DNA from: Chryseobacterium caseinilyticum
Lineage (GTDB): Bacteria; Bacteroidota; Bacteroidia; Flavobacteriales; Weeksellaceae
DNA length: 64,000 nt
Direction of reading: 5' to 3'
Assembly: GCF_014837145.1 (NCBI RefSeq)
Contig: NZ_JACYFS010000008.1
Location: forward strand, 62,001 to 126,000
Shown here: positions 7,607 through 16,820 of the stretch, piece after piece
Numbering within the stretch: position 1 is the first letter of the stretch
Layout of the letters: each line of letters opens with the position of its first letter
Notes under the pieces: model-generated
Told to the model about the DNA's origin: nothing
The model's database searches: none
Seen by the model: the letters and a program-made list of their open reading frames with translations, nothing else
Program-made: the position numbers and the translations under genes

Positions 7607-8499
7607 AAATACTTATTATCGGTTCAAAAGGCTTTATTGGAAGACATGCATACAAATATTTTCACGAAAAATATAGTGAGACATATGCTGCTGATGTAGC
7701 AACAGACTATGTTGATAAAAAATATTTCCTCTTAGATTCTACAAATAGTGATTTTAATGAGATTTTTGAAGCAGTAAAATTTGACATTTGTATAAACTGT
7801 AGCGGAGCCGCAAGTGTCCCAGATTCTCTTCACAACACATTGAGAGATTTCAATCTAAATGCACATAATGTTCTAAAAATTGCAGATAGTATCAAAAAGC
7901 ACAATCCCGACTGCAAACTCATCAACCTGTCAAGTGCTGCAGTATATGGTAATCCAAAATTTTTACCTATCTGTGAAACCGACGCAATATCTCCAGTATC
8001 TCCATATGGTTATCACAAAAAATTCGCAGAAGAAATCTTAGAAGAATATTATCAATTGTTCAGGATTCAGTCGTGCTCGCTCAGAATTTTTTCAGCGTAT
8101 GGTGAAGGCTTACAAAAGCAACTTTTATGGGATGTTTTTTCTAAATCACAAACTCATGAAAACATCACATTATTTGGTACTGGAAGAGAAACCCGTGATT
8201 TTATTCATGTACAAGATATTATACAATGTATTGATTTGATAATCGACAAAGGATCTTTTAAGGCTGATGTTTACAATATTGCAAATGGTGAGCAAATAAG
8301 CATTAAATCTATAGCTGAATCTTTGCTCAAGAACTTACGATTTATTGGAAAACTTAGTTTTTCAGGAGAAGAAAGAGAAGGAGATCCACTCTATTGGGTT
8401 GCTGACATTATGAAAATAAAAAACTTGGGGTATCAGCAACAAGTTAGTATTTCAGATGGAATAAAAAACTATGTAAAATGGGCAGAAGATTTAAAGTAA
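7603..8499 (+). CDS. NAD-dependent sugar epimerase/dehydratase (extended SDR)
   Basis: This 298-residue nucleotide-sugar oxidoreductase starts with the Rossmann motif GSKGFIG (residues 7-13), has the INLSSAAVYG strand and the catalytic YGYHK (YxxxK). Later motifs are LRIFSAYGEG and RDFIHVQDI, typical of UDP/GDP/dTDP-sugar epimerases and dehydratases. It overlaps the methyltransferase by four bases and the next glycosyltransferase by 22. Possible activities include 4-epimerisation, 4,6-dehydration or 4-keto reduction. I cannot choose among them. Confidence 0.88.
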   Translation: MKILIIGSKGFIGRHAYKYFHEKYSETYAADVATDYVDKKYFLLDSTNSDFNEIFEAVKFDICINCSGAASVPDSLHNTLRDFNLNAHNVLKIADSIKKHNPDCKLINLSSAAVYGNPKFLPICETDAISPVSPYGYHKKFAEEILEEYYQLFRIQSCSLRIFSAYGEGLQKQLLWDVFSKSQTHENITLFGTGRETRDFIHVQDIIQCIDLIIDKGSFKADVYNIANGEQISIKSIAESLLKNLRFIGKLSFSGEEREGDPLYWVADIMKIKNLGYQQQVSISDGIKNYVKWAEDLK

Positions 8500-9614
8500 T
8501 AATCAATTATAACTATGATGAAAATTGGATTGGTGGTACATACTATGTTGAAAACCTAATCCACGCTCTCAATCTACTTTCAGATGAAGAACAACCAGCA
8601 TTATATATTAAATCGAATAACATTAATGCTACAGAAATTCTCTTTAAAAAAACTGCATATAAATATCTAACAGTTCATACAACATATTCAAATCTGTCCA
8701 AAATAAAACGTGCCTTAAACAAATTTTGTAAACAAATTTTCCAGAGAAATATCTTTTCGCCATTTGAGCAATATGATTTAGAATTTCCCGGTCTTTTTTC
8801 CGAAAAAGAAAACTTTAAAAACAAACTATTCTGGATTCCTGATTTTCAGGAGAAACATTTGCCAAATTTTTTCACACCAGAAGACATTAGCTATCGTGAC
8901 TCCATTTACACAACTATTCAAAATTGTGCCTATGCAGTAGTTTTTAGCAGTGAAGACGCTAAAAAAGATTTTAACCTTTTCTATCCTCACGCAAAGCCAA
9001 AACAATTTGTGTTAAATTTTTCTACACATCACCAAATTGATATTCTACCTCAAAAAGATATTGTTTTGTCAAAATACAGAATTAAAAACGATTATTTTTT
9101 GTGCAGTAATCAATTTTGGACACATAAAAATCATATTGTTATATTAAATGCCATTAAAGAACTTAAGGACAAAAATATAGATATCACAGTAGTTTTTACA
9201 GGGAAGGAATCTGATTACAGAAATCCAGACTATTTCAAAAATTTGCAATCAGCAGTAGTAGATTTAGATATTGCATCAAATGTAAAATTTTTAGGATTTA
9301 TATCTCGCGAAGATCAAATAGTTCTATTGCAAAACTGCCTTGCAATAATTCAGCCATCGTTATTTGAAGGATGGAGTACAGTGCATGAAGATGCAAAGGC
9401 TGAAAATGTATTTATTTTGGCCTCTGATATTAATGTAAATTTGGAGCAACTAAAACATTATCCAAACAAAAGATTCTTCGATCCTCACAACCCAGCGGAT
9501 TTATGTACAAAGATTCAATTAGGAAACTTCTCAAAAACCAGTTTTAATTATTTGGATAGTCAGTTAAGCTTTGGAAAAAACTTTACAGACATTATAAAAA
9601 AAATTATTCGCTAA
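8478..9614 (+). CDS. Glycosyltransferase, GT-B fold (GT4-like)
   Basis: This 378-residue protein looks like a retaining GT4-type transferase. The C-terminal donor domain has the strand FLCSNQFWTHKNH, the loop VKFLGFISREDQ and the region QPSLFEGWSTVHEDAKA, which carries the E-x7-E-like acidic pattern of GT4 enzymes. The ATG lies 22 bases inside the end of the epimerase gene. The first residues (MGRRFKVIINYNYD) fit an N-terminal Rossmann strand, and no later start is as good. It is the last gene of the AT-rich cassette. Donor and acceptor are unknown. Confidence 0.85.
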   Translation: MGRRFKVIINYNYDENWIGGTYYVENLIHALNLLSDEEQPALYIKSNNINATEILFKKTAYKYLTVHTTYSNLSKIKRALNKFCKQIFQRNIFSPFEQYDLEFPGLFSEKENFKNKLFWIPDFQEKHLPNFFTPEDISYRDSIYTTIQNCAYAVVFSSEDAKKDFNLFYPHAKPKQFVLNFSTHHQIDILPQKDIVLSKYRIKNDYFLCSNQFWTHKNHIVILNAIKELKDKNIDITVVFTGKESDYRNPDYFKNLQSAVVDLDIASNVKFLGFISREDQIVLLQNCLAIIQPSLFEGWSTVHEDAKAENVFILASDINVNLEQLKHYPNKRFFDPHNPADLCTKIQLGNFSKTSFNYLDSQLSFGKNFTDIIKKIIR

Positions 9615-9617
9615 AAT

Positions 9618-10493
9618 ATGTTTGATCTCCCAAAAATCTCAATAATCACTCCCTCCTACAATCAAGCAGAATTTATTGAAGCAACCATTCTTTCTGTGTT
9701 AGGACAAAATTATCGCAATCTCGAATATATTATTATCGACGGGGGAAGTACAGATTCATCAGCTGACATCATCAAAAAGTACGAAGACAAATTAGCGTAT
9801 TGGCACACGGAAAAAGACCGGGGTCAGGCTGATGCCATTAATCAGGGATTTGAAAAAGCAACCGGAGACATTTTGATGTGGCTCAACAGTGATGATCTGC
9901 TGATGCCGAATATTTTATCAGTCGTTGCTGAAAAATACAGAGAAGATCCTATGAAACTGTATTATGGAAACTGTATTCATTTTCGAAATGACCGAAATGT
10001 TTTAAGTTGGGGAAGCGATGTAGTAAAAAAGACAGAGGAAAATAAATTAAATGAATTAGATTATATTATTCAGCCCTCGTCCTTTTGGTCGAAAGAAATA
10101 TGGGAGCAGACAGGAAAACTCAGCGAAGAAATTCATTTTGGATTTGATTGGGAATGGTTTTTACGCGCAGAAAAAAAATTTGAACTGCAGCCCATTGCCG
10201 AATGTATTTCAATGTATAGGATTCATGATAATCATAAATCAGGAACAGGCGGCGACAAAAGGCAAATGGAACTTCTGAAAATTTATGAGTCTTATAATCC
10301 ACAGTTATCAGAACTGTATGAATTGCTGATGAATGAAGATCTCGACGAAGTTCGAAAATTCAACACCATCAAATTTAAAATAAAGGATAAGTTGGGAAGA
10401 CATACCAGTTTTTTTCAAAAAATTAAAACTAAAAACAAAGCTTATCAGAAATTTACAAACAAACAGATTGAGCAACTCATTACTATGCTATAA
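9618..10493 (+). CDS. Family 2 glycosyltransferase
   Basis: This is an inverting GT-A enzyme of 291 residues. The nucleotide-binding strand ISIITPSYNQAEFI starts at residue 7, IIIDGGSTDSSADI follows, and LNSDDLLMPN holds the metal-binding acidic pair. The C-terminal DWEWFLRAEKKF is the usual E/D-W-D/E catalytic region. It starts three bases after the previous stop. Base composition returns to that of the rest of the locus here (for example around 9790-9840), marking the right edge of the AT-rich cassette. Confidence 0.9.
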   Translation: MFDLPKISIITPSYNQAEFIEATILSVLGQNYRNLEYIIIDGGSTDSSADIIKKYEDKLAYWHTEKDRGQADAINQGFEKATGDILMWLNSDDLLMPNILSVVAEKYREDPMKLYYGNCIHFRNDRNVLSWGSDVVKKTEENKLNELDYIIQPSSFWSKEIWEQTGKLSEEIHFGFDWEWFLRAEKKFELQPIAECISMYRIHDNHKSGTGGDKRQMELLKIYESYNPQLSELYELLMNEDLDEVRKFNTIKFKIKDKLGRHTSFFQKIKTKNKAYQKFTNKQIEQLITML

Positions 10494-10554
10494 TCAATCT
10501 TACACCTGTATGGAGCTATAAAATTGTAATGACTTTGGTAATTTAAAAAGTAAA

Positions 10555-11205
10555 ATGACTATAAAATCACTCATAAAACTATATCAAGAATGCCAAAGTC
10601 TTCAAGGAACGACACTCTTGATTTTTATTAAGCATATTTTTTACAGAATAATTTACAAAAAGAAATTATTTGTTTCAGATAACACGGTTATCAAAGGAAT
10701 ACAAAACATCAAATCGTCCCATCCTGTTTTTATAGGTACAAGCTATGTAGGTTTTGTAAATAATAAAGATATAACACAAATCAACATTGGTGGTAAGCTG
10801 ATTTTAAATTCTCCTTATGACTTTGGCAAAGGTTGTAGAATAGATATTGGAGGAGGTGGAATTGTTGAAATCGGAAAAGGAGGCTATGTCAATGCCTACA
10901 CCAAAATCATCATCATGAACAAACTGAAAATTGGTAATGACTGCGTGATTTCATGGGATGTTCAATTTCTTGATGAGGATTTTCACCAAATAAGTTACAA
11001 AAGCAAATCACACCGTTCTAAGGATATAATTATTGAAGACAAAGTTTGGATTGGTTGCGGTGCAAAAATATATCAGGGTACTGTAATTCCCAAAGGATGT
11101 GTTATCGCATCCGATTCTGTTGTGAGAGGGATTTTTCTGAAAGAAAATTGTATTATTGCAGGAAATCCAGCTAAAATAATTAAGGAAAATATAGAATGGC
11201 AATAA
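10555..11205 (+). CDS. Hexapeptide-repeat acyltransferase
   Basis: This 216-residue beta-helix acyltransferase resembles serine/maltose acetyltransferase-type sugar O- or N-acetyltransferases. Repeats are visible in IDIGGGGIVEIGKGGYVNA, KIGNDCVISWD and IIEDKVWIGCGAKIYQGT, ending with IIAGNPAKII. A DFHQI segment gives the probable catalytic His. It is the second locally AT-rich gene in the locus, isolated between two glycosyltransferases of ordinary composition, and its end overlaps the next gene by ten bases. Confidence 0.85.
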   Translation: MTIKSLIKLYQECQSLQGTTLLIFIKHIFYRIIYKKKLFVSDNTVIKGIQNIKSSHPVFIGTSYVGFVNNKDITQINIGGKLILNSPYDFGKGCRIDIGGGGIVEIGKGGYVNAYTKIIIMNKLKIGNDCVISWDVQFLDEDFHQISYKSKSHRSKDIIIEDKVWIGCGAKIYQGTVIPKGCVIASDSVVRGIFLKENCIIAGNPAKIIKENIEWQ

Positions 11206-12011
11206 AAATCTCCGTCATCACCATCAGCTACAACAACAGACAAGGCCTTGAAAAAACACTCAGGAGTGTGATTTCACAGACTTTTTCAGACTTCGAGTAC
11301 ATTGTTATTGACGGCGGTTCTCAGGATGGCAGCAAAGAGTTGCTCGAACAATATTCTGACAAAATCACGTATTGGGTAAGCGAAACAGATAAAGGAATTT
11401 ACAATGCAATGAACAAAGGAATTGCCGTTGCAAAAGGAGAATACCTAATTTTTGTCAACAGTGGAGATCACTTTTACAATGACAGTTCTTTAGCAGATGC
11501 TGTAAAATATTTATCCGGCGAAGACATTATCTACGGTAACCTGGAAGTCGTCGCTGAAAATCACACCTATATAAAAAAATATCCATCAGAACTTTCCCTT
11601 TTTTACTTTTACTACGAATCTCTGCCCCACCCTTCTACATTTATCCGTAAGGATGCTTTTGAAAAATGGGGTCATTATGATGAAAATCTTAAAATAGTTT
11701 CAGACTGGAAATGGTTTCTGATTGCGATTTGCAGTCACCAGGCAAGTTTCAGACAGATTGATACAACTGTTTCTACATTCTATCTGGACGGTATCAGTGC
11801 CGGTGCACAAAGCCAGGATAAAATCAACGGCGAACGTGACCGCACATTTACTCATCATTTCCCCTTGGTAAAAGATAATCTTAAAGAACTTTTGGGTTTA
11901 CAGAATGAAAACAGGAAGTTACAAAACGCAGAAAAAAAGTTTAATCATCTCAAAAAGTACAGATTGGTAAAACTTTTACATAGTTTAGGGCTGATCAAAA
12001 TACCAGACTAA
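11196..12011 (+). CDS. Family 2 glycosyltransferase (WcaA-like)
   Basis: This 271-residue GT-A transferase has the N-terminal strand ISVITISYNNRQGLE, the donor motif YIVIDGGSQDGSKE and FVNSGDHFYND at the metal site. The GIYNAMNKGIAVAKGEY segment is characteristic of colanic-acid-type WcaA/WcaE enzymes. The start overlaps the acyltransferase by ten bases. It is the last gene of the first transcription unit: a strong terminator follows 12 bases after the stop. Confidence 0.9.
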   Translation: MAIKISVITISYNNRQGLEKTLRSVISQTFSDFEYIVIDGGSQDGSKELLEQYSDKITYWVSETDKGIYNAMNKGIAVAKGEYLIFVNSGDHFYNDSSLADAVKYLSGEDIIYGNLEVVAENHTYIKKYPSELSLFYFYYESLPHPSTFIRKDAFEKWGHYDENLKIVSDWKWFLIAICSHQASFRQIDTTVSTFYLDGISAGAQSQDKINGERDRTFTHHFPLVKDNLKELLGLQNENRKLQNAEKKFNHLKKYRLVKLLHSLGLIKIPD

Positions 12012-12023
12012 AAAAAATTTCAC

Positions 12024-12058
12024 ATGCAGATTGTTTAAAAAAATCTGCATATTTTTTT
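12024..12058 (+). terminator. Rho-independent terminator after the first glycosyl operon
   Basis: A perfect nine-base stem, ATGCAGATT (12024-12032) with AATCTGCAT (12042-12050), is followed at once by a T-rich tract. It begins 12 bases after the stop codon at 12009-12011. Confidence 0.85.
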
Positions 12059-12335
12059 ATCTTTCAAATCACAATCAAACTGCTCAAAACAGAAACGTAC
12101 ATATTTTAAACCTGCATAAACAACAGAAAAACTGCAACTTAACAAAAAAATTAACATTCCCTAAAACATGATGTATATTCTGTTTTTTTAGTCTCGATAA
12201 ACTAGCAATCAAAATATCTTTTTGTGGCACGTAACAATTTACTGACTTAGATATATTAAGCAGAACAAATCCGATGAAACCATGCCAAATCAGATTAAAA
12301 CCTCTTAATACGGCCTGTTAATATCCTAATTTTAA
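12059..12335. other. Intergenic gap between two glycosyl operons
   Basis: This is the rest of a 349-base gap between stop 12011 and start 12361. I see no credible open frame, tRNA or strong hairpin in it. It is AT-rich and contains no obvious repeat. The promoter box for the next operon lies at its right edge. Confidence 0.6.
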
Positions 12336-12343
12336 TATCTTTG
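12336..12343 (+). promoter_or_regulatory. Promoter -7 box (TATCTTTG) of the second glycosyl operon
   Basis: TATCTTTG matches TAnnTTTG and ends 17 bases before the ATG at 12361, the same spacing as in other promoters here. It lies just after a strong terminator, so a new transcription unit is expected. No clear TTG -33 element is seen. Confidence 0.6.
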
Positions 12344-12360
12344 CGGTTGAAAAACACTGC

Positions 12361-13206
12361 ATGACCCAACCTCTTATTTCCATCATCGTTCCCTGTTACA
12401 ATCAGGCACAGTATCTTGACGAATGTCTGCAGTCTGTCATTGGCCAAACCTACCAGAAATGGGAGTGCATTATTGTTGATGACGGTTCGCCTGACCATAC
12501 AGAAGAAATCGCAAAAAGCTGGGCTGAACGAAATTCACGCTTCAGATATTTCAAAAAAGAAAACGGCGGCGTTTCCGCTGCAAGAAATTTTGGAATTGAC
12601 AAAGCCGAAGGAGAATGGATTTTACCCTTGGATGGGGATGACAGAATTGGAAATTTATATCTGGAAAAGGCGGCTCAAAACATGAGTTCTGATGTTGAAC
12701 TTATCTACTGCAACGCTGAATTCTTCGGTACAGAAAAAAGAATCTGGAATTTGCCCGACTACAGTTTTAAGGAAATCCTGAAGCACAATCTGATTTTCTG
12801 CAGTGCTTTCTACAGGAAATCTTCTTTTCTCATGACCGGCGGTTATGACACTGATATGATAAAAGGTTTTGAGGACTGGGAATTCTGGATCAACCTTTTA
12901 CATCCGCGTACAAAAGTTCTGAAATTAGACTACACAGGATTCTTTTACAGAAGAAAGGAAGTCTCCAGAGATACAATGATTAATAATGACACTGAAAATC
13001 TGAAGAAGATCGAAAATTATATCTACCGGAAACATTCTGAAAAATATACTGCAGCCTACGGGAATTTCTTTGATATGGAAAAAGAAATTCAGTCTGCAAA
13101 AGATGAAATTGAAAATCTGAAATATCACAACGCAAGGCTGCTGAAGCTCGCTGATGAAACTTTTCTGCAAAAAGTCAAACGTAAAATCTTCAAACAGAAC
13201 ATCTGA
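12361..13206 (+). CDS. Family 2 glycosyltransferase
   Basis: This 281-residue GT-A transferase is the first gene of the second unit. Motifs are ISIIVPCYNQAQYLDEC, CIIVDDGSPDHTEE, GGVSAARNFGIDKAEGEW and LPLDGDDRIGN (metal-binding DGDD). The acceptor-side FEDWEFWINLL carries the expected E-D-W-E. The C-terminus has a coiled-coil-like segment (EIQSAKDEIENLK) and a basic tail, often seen where the enzyme docks on the membrane. The next gene follows after nine bases. Confidence 0.9.
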   Translation: MTQPLISIIVPCYNQAQYLDECLQSVIGQTYQKWECIIVDDGSPDHTEEIAKSWAERNSRFRYFKKENGGVSAARNFGIDKAEGEWILPLDGDDRIGNLYLEKAAQNMSSDVELIYCNAEFFGTEKRIWNLPDYSFKEILKHNLIFCSAFYRKSSFLMTGGYDTDMIKGFEDWEFWINLLHPRTKVLKLDYTGFFYRRKEVSRDTMINNDTENLKKIENYIYRKHSEKYTAAYGNFFDMEKEIQSAKDEIENLKYHNARLLKLADETFLQKVKRKIFKQNI

Positions 13207-13215
13207 TCTATACTC

Positions 13216-14022
13216 ATGCTTTCCATTATCATCTCATCCTACCAGCCCCACTACTATACTGCACTTGAACAAAATATTGCAGCAACATGTGGTGTGGAAT
13301 ATGAGCTGATTAAAATAGACAATCCCGGTGTGATGGGACTTTGTGAAGCTTATAACAAAGGGGCAGAGAAAGCGACTTATGAAAACCTACTGTTTCTGCA
13401 TGAAGATGTCAAATTCCATTCTCAAAATTGGGGGCTGAGGGTCCTGGAAGGTTTACAGATACCTGATGCAGGACTTATAGGAATTGCCGGAAGCAAAAGA
13501 AAATTTAATCTTCCTTACGGTTTTTACAATGCTATGCCGGGAGAAAATTTTGCTTTTCTTCATCACAGCGGTGAAGCACATCTTGAAATTAAGGATGATG
13601 CTATACCAGTACCCGTTCGTGTTATCGACGGCGTTTTTATCGCGATGACGAAAAAAGTGTGGTCAGAATTTTCTTTTGCCAAAGATCTTTCAGGTTATCA
13701 CTTTTACGACCTAAATATTTCGTTGAGAGTGTCAGAACAATTTCAGAATTATCTTATACCCAATATCGGTATTGAGCATTTCTCAAAAGGGAATTTTGGG
13801 GATCACTGGATCAGGGCCTGCCTGAATTTCTTTAAAACAGGAAATTACCGTTATGACAGTGTTCTTCCGAAAGAGAAGAGAGACCTGAGAATCTTCTGGT
13901 ACCAAAGACTCTTTACCGAAAAAATAAGTTTTGGAAACCGTTTACAATACGTTCTGAATATGGGAACCAATAAGGATACTCTGAAAGCTGCTGTTGAATT
14001 TTTAATCCATAAAAAGTTTTAA
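13216..14022 (+). CDS. Glycosyltransferase of the GT2-like StrF-domain type
   Basis: This 268-residue protein has a GT-A-like N-terminus (LSIIISSYQPHYYTALEQN) but lacks the usual VDDGSxDxT. Instead it has YELIKIDNPGVMGLCEAYNKGA and LLFLHEDVKFHS, where HED takes the DxD position. This arrangement is that of the group described as StrF-type or Glyco_tranf_2_5 glycosyltransferases. VIDGVFIAMTKKVW and FYDLNISLRV follow in the acceptor half. It is spaced three bases from the next glycosyltransferase. Confidence 0.75.
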   Translation: MLSIIISSYQPHYYTALEQNIAATCGVEYELIKIDNPGVMGLCEAYNKGAEKATYENLLFLHEDVKFHSQNWGLRVLEGLQIPDAGLIGIAGSKRKFNLPYGFYNAMPGENFAFLHHSGEAHLEIKDDAIPVPVRVIDGVFIAMTKKVWSEFSFAKDLSGYHFYDLNISLRVSEQFQNYLIPNIGIEHFSKGNFGDHWIRACLNFFKTGNYRYDSVLPKEKRDLRIFWYQRLFTEKISFGNRLQYVLNMGTNKDTLKAAVEFLIHKKF

Positions 14023-14024
14023 AA

Positions 14025-14918
14025 ATGAAAGCTGATTTACCTTTAATATCCATCTGTATCCCGACTTACAACGGCGAAAAATATCTTCAGCAGGCATTAG
14101 CTTCTGTAACAGCACAAACTTATAAAAATATAGAGGTCATTATCTCTGATGACGCCTCCACAGATAAAACAATGGAAATCTGCCGGGCTTTTAAAGAAGA
14201 TTCAGATTTTCCTGTTCACATATACCCTCACCAGCCCGCCGGAATCGGCGCCAACTGGAACCACTGCATCAGCAAAGCTAAGGGTGATTACATCAAATTT
14301 CTTTTTCAGGACGATATTCTGGAAAATGAATGTCTTGAAAAAAACCTTTTCTATCTTCAGCAGTATAATCTGAAGGTGGTGTGCTCCAAAAGATCTTTTA
14401 TCGACGGTAATAATCAACCTGTAAAGTCCGGGGAGTTTTTTGAGAAATTCGGAGATCTGCAAAAGAATACTCTTGATCTGGATCTGGAAGAATTTTATCT
14501 TTTAAAAAAGGAAGATTTAAAGAGAATCAAACCGCATCAGCTTTCTTACAATATTTTCGGGGAACCGATTGCCTTTTTATTCAGCAAAGAGATATTCGAA
14601 AAGTACGGTCTGTTTAAAACAGATTTAAAGCAGATTCTTGATACCGAAATGGGTTACCGTATTCTTAAACATCAGCCCATAGGCATCATTGCAGAGAAAT
14701 TATATAAGTTCAGACTGCACGAAGCACAGGAAAGTTCGCTCAACCAACAAAGAAAACCCAATCTTTCCGAAGATAAAAAACTGGAATTTCTGATTGTGAA
14801 AAATTTTTACAGTCATCTGTCTTACCGTACAAAAAAGCATTTCTTTTCAAAATACTATCCTTTGATAAAAGTATTTTTTAACTTTTACGGAAGCATTAAA
14901 AAAATTAATACCAAATAA
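14025..14918 (+). CDS. Family 2 glycosyltransferase
   Basis: This 297-residue GT-A enzyme has the strand ISICIPTYNGEKYLQQAL, donor motif VIISDDASTDKTME and LFQDDILENE at the metal site. The C-terminal third is basic (KKHFFSKYYPLIKVFF), a likely membrane-facing patch. It is separated by two or three bases from genes on both sides and is surely co-transcribed with them. Donor and acceptor sugars cannot be predicted. Confidence 0.9.
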   Translation: MKADLPLISICIPTYNGEKYLQQALASVTAQTYKNIEVIISDDASTDKTMEICRAFKEDSDFPVHIYPHQPAGIGANWNHCISKAKGDYIKFLFQDDILENECLEKNLFYLQQYNLKVVCSKRSFIDGNNQPVKSGEFFEKFGDLQKNTLDLDLEEFYLLKKEDLKRIKPHQLSYNIFGEPIAFLFSKEIFEKYGLFKTDLKQILDTEMGYRILKHQPIGIIAEKLYKFRLHEAQESSLNQQRKPNLSEDKKLEFLIVKNFYSHLSYRTKKHFFSKYYPLIKVFFNFYGSIKKINTK

Positions 14919-14920
14919 GA

Positions 14921-15865
14921 ATGACCATATCTGTAGCCATCTGCACTTACAACGGAGAAAAATATCTTGCTGAACAGCTGGACAGTATTCTCAGCCAGAC
15001 TGTGAAAGCAGACGAAATCGTGATTTGCGACGATGGATCAAAGGATGGCACTGTGGAAATGCTGCAGCAGTATCAGAGGCAACATCCCGGTTTATTTAAA
15101 ATTATAATCAACGAAACGAATCTGGGATATTTTAAAAATTTTGAAAAAGCCATCTATTCATGTACGGGAGATATTATTATCACCAGTGATCAGGATGATA
15201 TCTGGAAACTGAATAAGATTGAAGCCACCCAAAGTTTTTTTCTTAAAAATCCCGAATTCGACGGAGTTTTTAATGATCTGGAAATTATTAATAACGGTAA
15301 AAAAATACTCGAACCTTCTTATCTCAACTGGAAACACATTTCCTATTCATTTATAGAAGAAAATATCAAAAACAACACACTGTTTGTACATCAGCAAATG
15401 CTGGGAAGTTTTGTGTTGGGTTGTGCACTGGCTGTTAAACGCTCTGCCCTGAAACAGTACGGGCTCAGTAATTTTGAAATTGCCCACGATTATTTTATAG
15501 CCCAGAAACTGGCTTCAAAAGGGAAGCTTGGTTTTATTCCTGCAACCCTCTCCTCTTACCGCCAGCATGAGGAACAGGTGTGCGGCCTCCGCGAAGCATT
15601 CAGAAATCCTGAAGAGAATGATTCACATCAGAGCGGGACATCGGCTTTTCATCAGATCGTTGGTCCCTCACTGTTAGCAGTTAAAAAATATCAGCAGTTA
15701 TATCCCGATGAGGATGTAAAGAAGACACCTGTATACAGCTTTTTTATCGAAAACAGAAACAGATACCTGTCTGAACTCTCCTTTTTCCAGAGAAAAAAAT
15801 ACATCCTGCAGTGTGTCCGTCACCGGTATTTAGATTTACAACTGACGGATCTGTTCAAATATTAA
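14921..15865 (+). CDS. Family 2 glycosyltransferase (rhamnosyltransferase-like)
   Basis: This 314-residue GT-A enzyme has ISVAICTYNGEKYLAEQLDS, IVICDDGSKDGTVEML and TSDQDDIWKLNK. The SDQDDIW form is typical of the RfbF/RgpB group that moves rhamnose or other 6-deoxy sugars and hexoses. The acceptor half has AHDYFIAQKLASKG. Family resemblance alone does not fix the donor, and no rhamnose genes are present here. The spacing to the previous gene is two bases. Confidence 0.88.
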   Translation: MTISVAICTYNGEKYLAEQLDSILSQTVKADEIVICDDGSKDGTVEMLQQYQRQHPGLFKIIINETNLGYFKNFEKAIYSCTGDIIITSDQDDIWKLNKIEATQSFFLKNPEFDGVFNDLEIINNGKKILEPSYLNWKHISYSFIEENIKNNTLFVHQQMLGSFVLGCALAVKRSALKQYGLSNFEIAHDYFIAQKLASKGKLGFIPATLSSYRQHEEQVCGLREAFRNPEENDSHQSGTSAFHQIVGPSLLAVKKYQQLYPDEDVKKTPVYSFFIENRNRYLSELSFFQRKKYILQCVRHRYLDLQLTDLFKY

Positions 15866-15881
15866 ATATACTATCGAAACA

Positions 15882-16814
15882 ATGGACGTCAGCATCTGCA
15901 TCACCACCTACAACCACGGGAAATATATTGAAGAGTGTTTGATGAGCATCTTTGCTCAGGATTTTTCGGGTACCTGTGAAATTATCATCGGGAATGACAA
16001 CTCCTCGGACAATACCGAAGATATCATCCGTCAAATCATGGAAACTCATCCTAAAGGCGGAACAATCCGCTACTTCAAAAACAATCCGAATCTGGGATAT
16101 GTAAAAAATACCCTTTTTACTTTTTCGCAGGCAAAGGGAAAATATATCGCTGTGCTCGACGGAGATGATTACTGGATAGACCGTTTTAAACTTCAGAAAC
16201 AGTTTGACCTTCTTGAAAACAATCCTGACCTCTCGGCTGCAGGTACCAATTCAAAAGTGGTTTACGAAGATGTAGATATTGAGAGCCACAACTACAGTGA
16301 CCGTCCTGAAAGAATTCTGAAAAAAGATGATCTTACCGATTTATCAATCTTTCAGACCTCAACTTTCTTTTTCAGAAAAGAAATCTTACAACCTGATTTT
16401 CCTACAGACATTATTTCTGCTGACCGCGGTCTTTATCTGCTTGCAGGATGCCATGGTGATGTGAAGTTTTTATCGGAAGAGACTGCTGTTTACAGGCAGT
16501 TTCAGGGCAGCATATCCAAGAATGTTCCCTATGAGGTTATGAAAAAGGATTTTGCAATTGTCCCTTTTATTTTAAAGCAAGGCTCAGGCTACCGCAGGTC
16601 TAAACTGATGGCTTATTTTTACTATACGCTGATGACCTATCCGAAAAAAGTAAGTAAAACCAACTTTTACCGGGCTGCTGCGGGGTATGCTTTTTATAAT
16701 ATTTTCTCTAAATTTACACTCCGTCCTTTCAGACTCTACAATATCGTAAGATGGACGCGTCACACCGTGATGCAGAAGTATGAGATCAAAAAAGGAAACA
16801 ACAGTTTTATATAA
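15882..16814 (+). CDS. Family 2 glycosyltransferase
   Basis: This 310-residue GT-A transferase has VSICITTYNHGKYIEECLMS, IIIGNDNSSDNTEDI and VLDGDDYWIDRFKLQKQ. The donor motif is GNDNSSDN instead of the usual DDGSSDG, and the DGDDYW metal site is intact. The acceptor region includes ISADRGLYLLAGCHGD. It starts 16 bases after the previous stop and ends six bases before the short SDR gene. Confidence 0.9.
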   Translation: MDVSICITTYNHGKYIEECLMSIFAQDFSGTCEIIIGNDNSSDNTEDIIRQIMETHPKGGTIRYFKNNPNLGYVKNTLFTFSQAKGKYIAVLDGDDYWIDRFKLQKQFDLLENNPDLSAAGTNSKVVYEDVDIESHNYSDRPERILKKDDLTDLSIFQTSTFFFRKEILQPDFPTDIISADRGLYLLAGCHGDVKFLSEETAVYRQFQGSISKNVPYEVMKKDFAIVPFILKQGSGYRRSKLMAYFYYTLMTYPKKVSKTNFYRAAAGYAFYNIFSKFTLRPFRLYNIVRWTRHTVMQKYEIKKGNNSFI

Positions 16815-16820
16815 CAGCAA

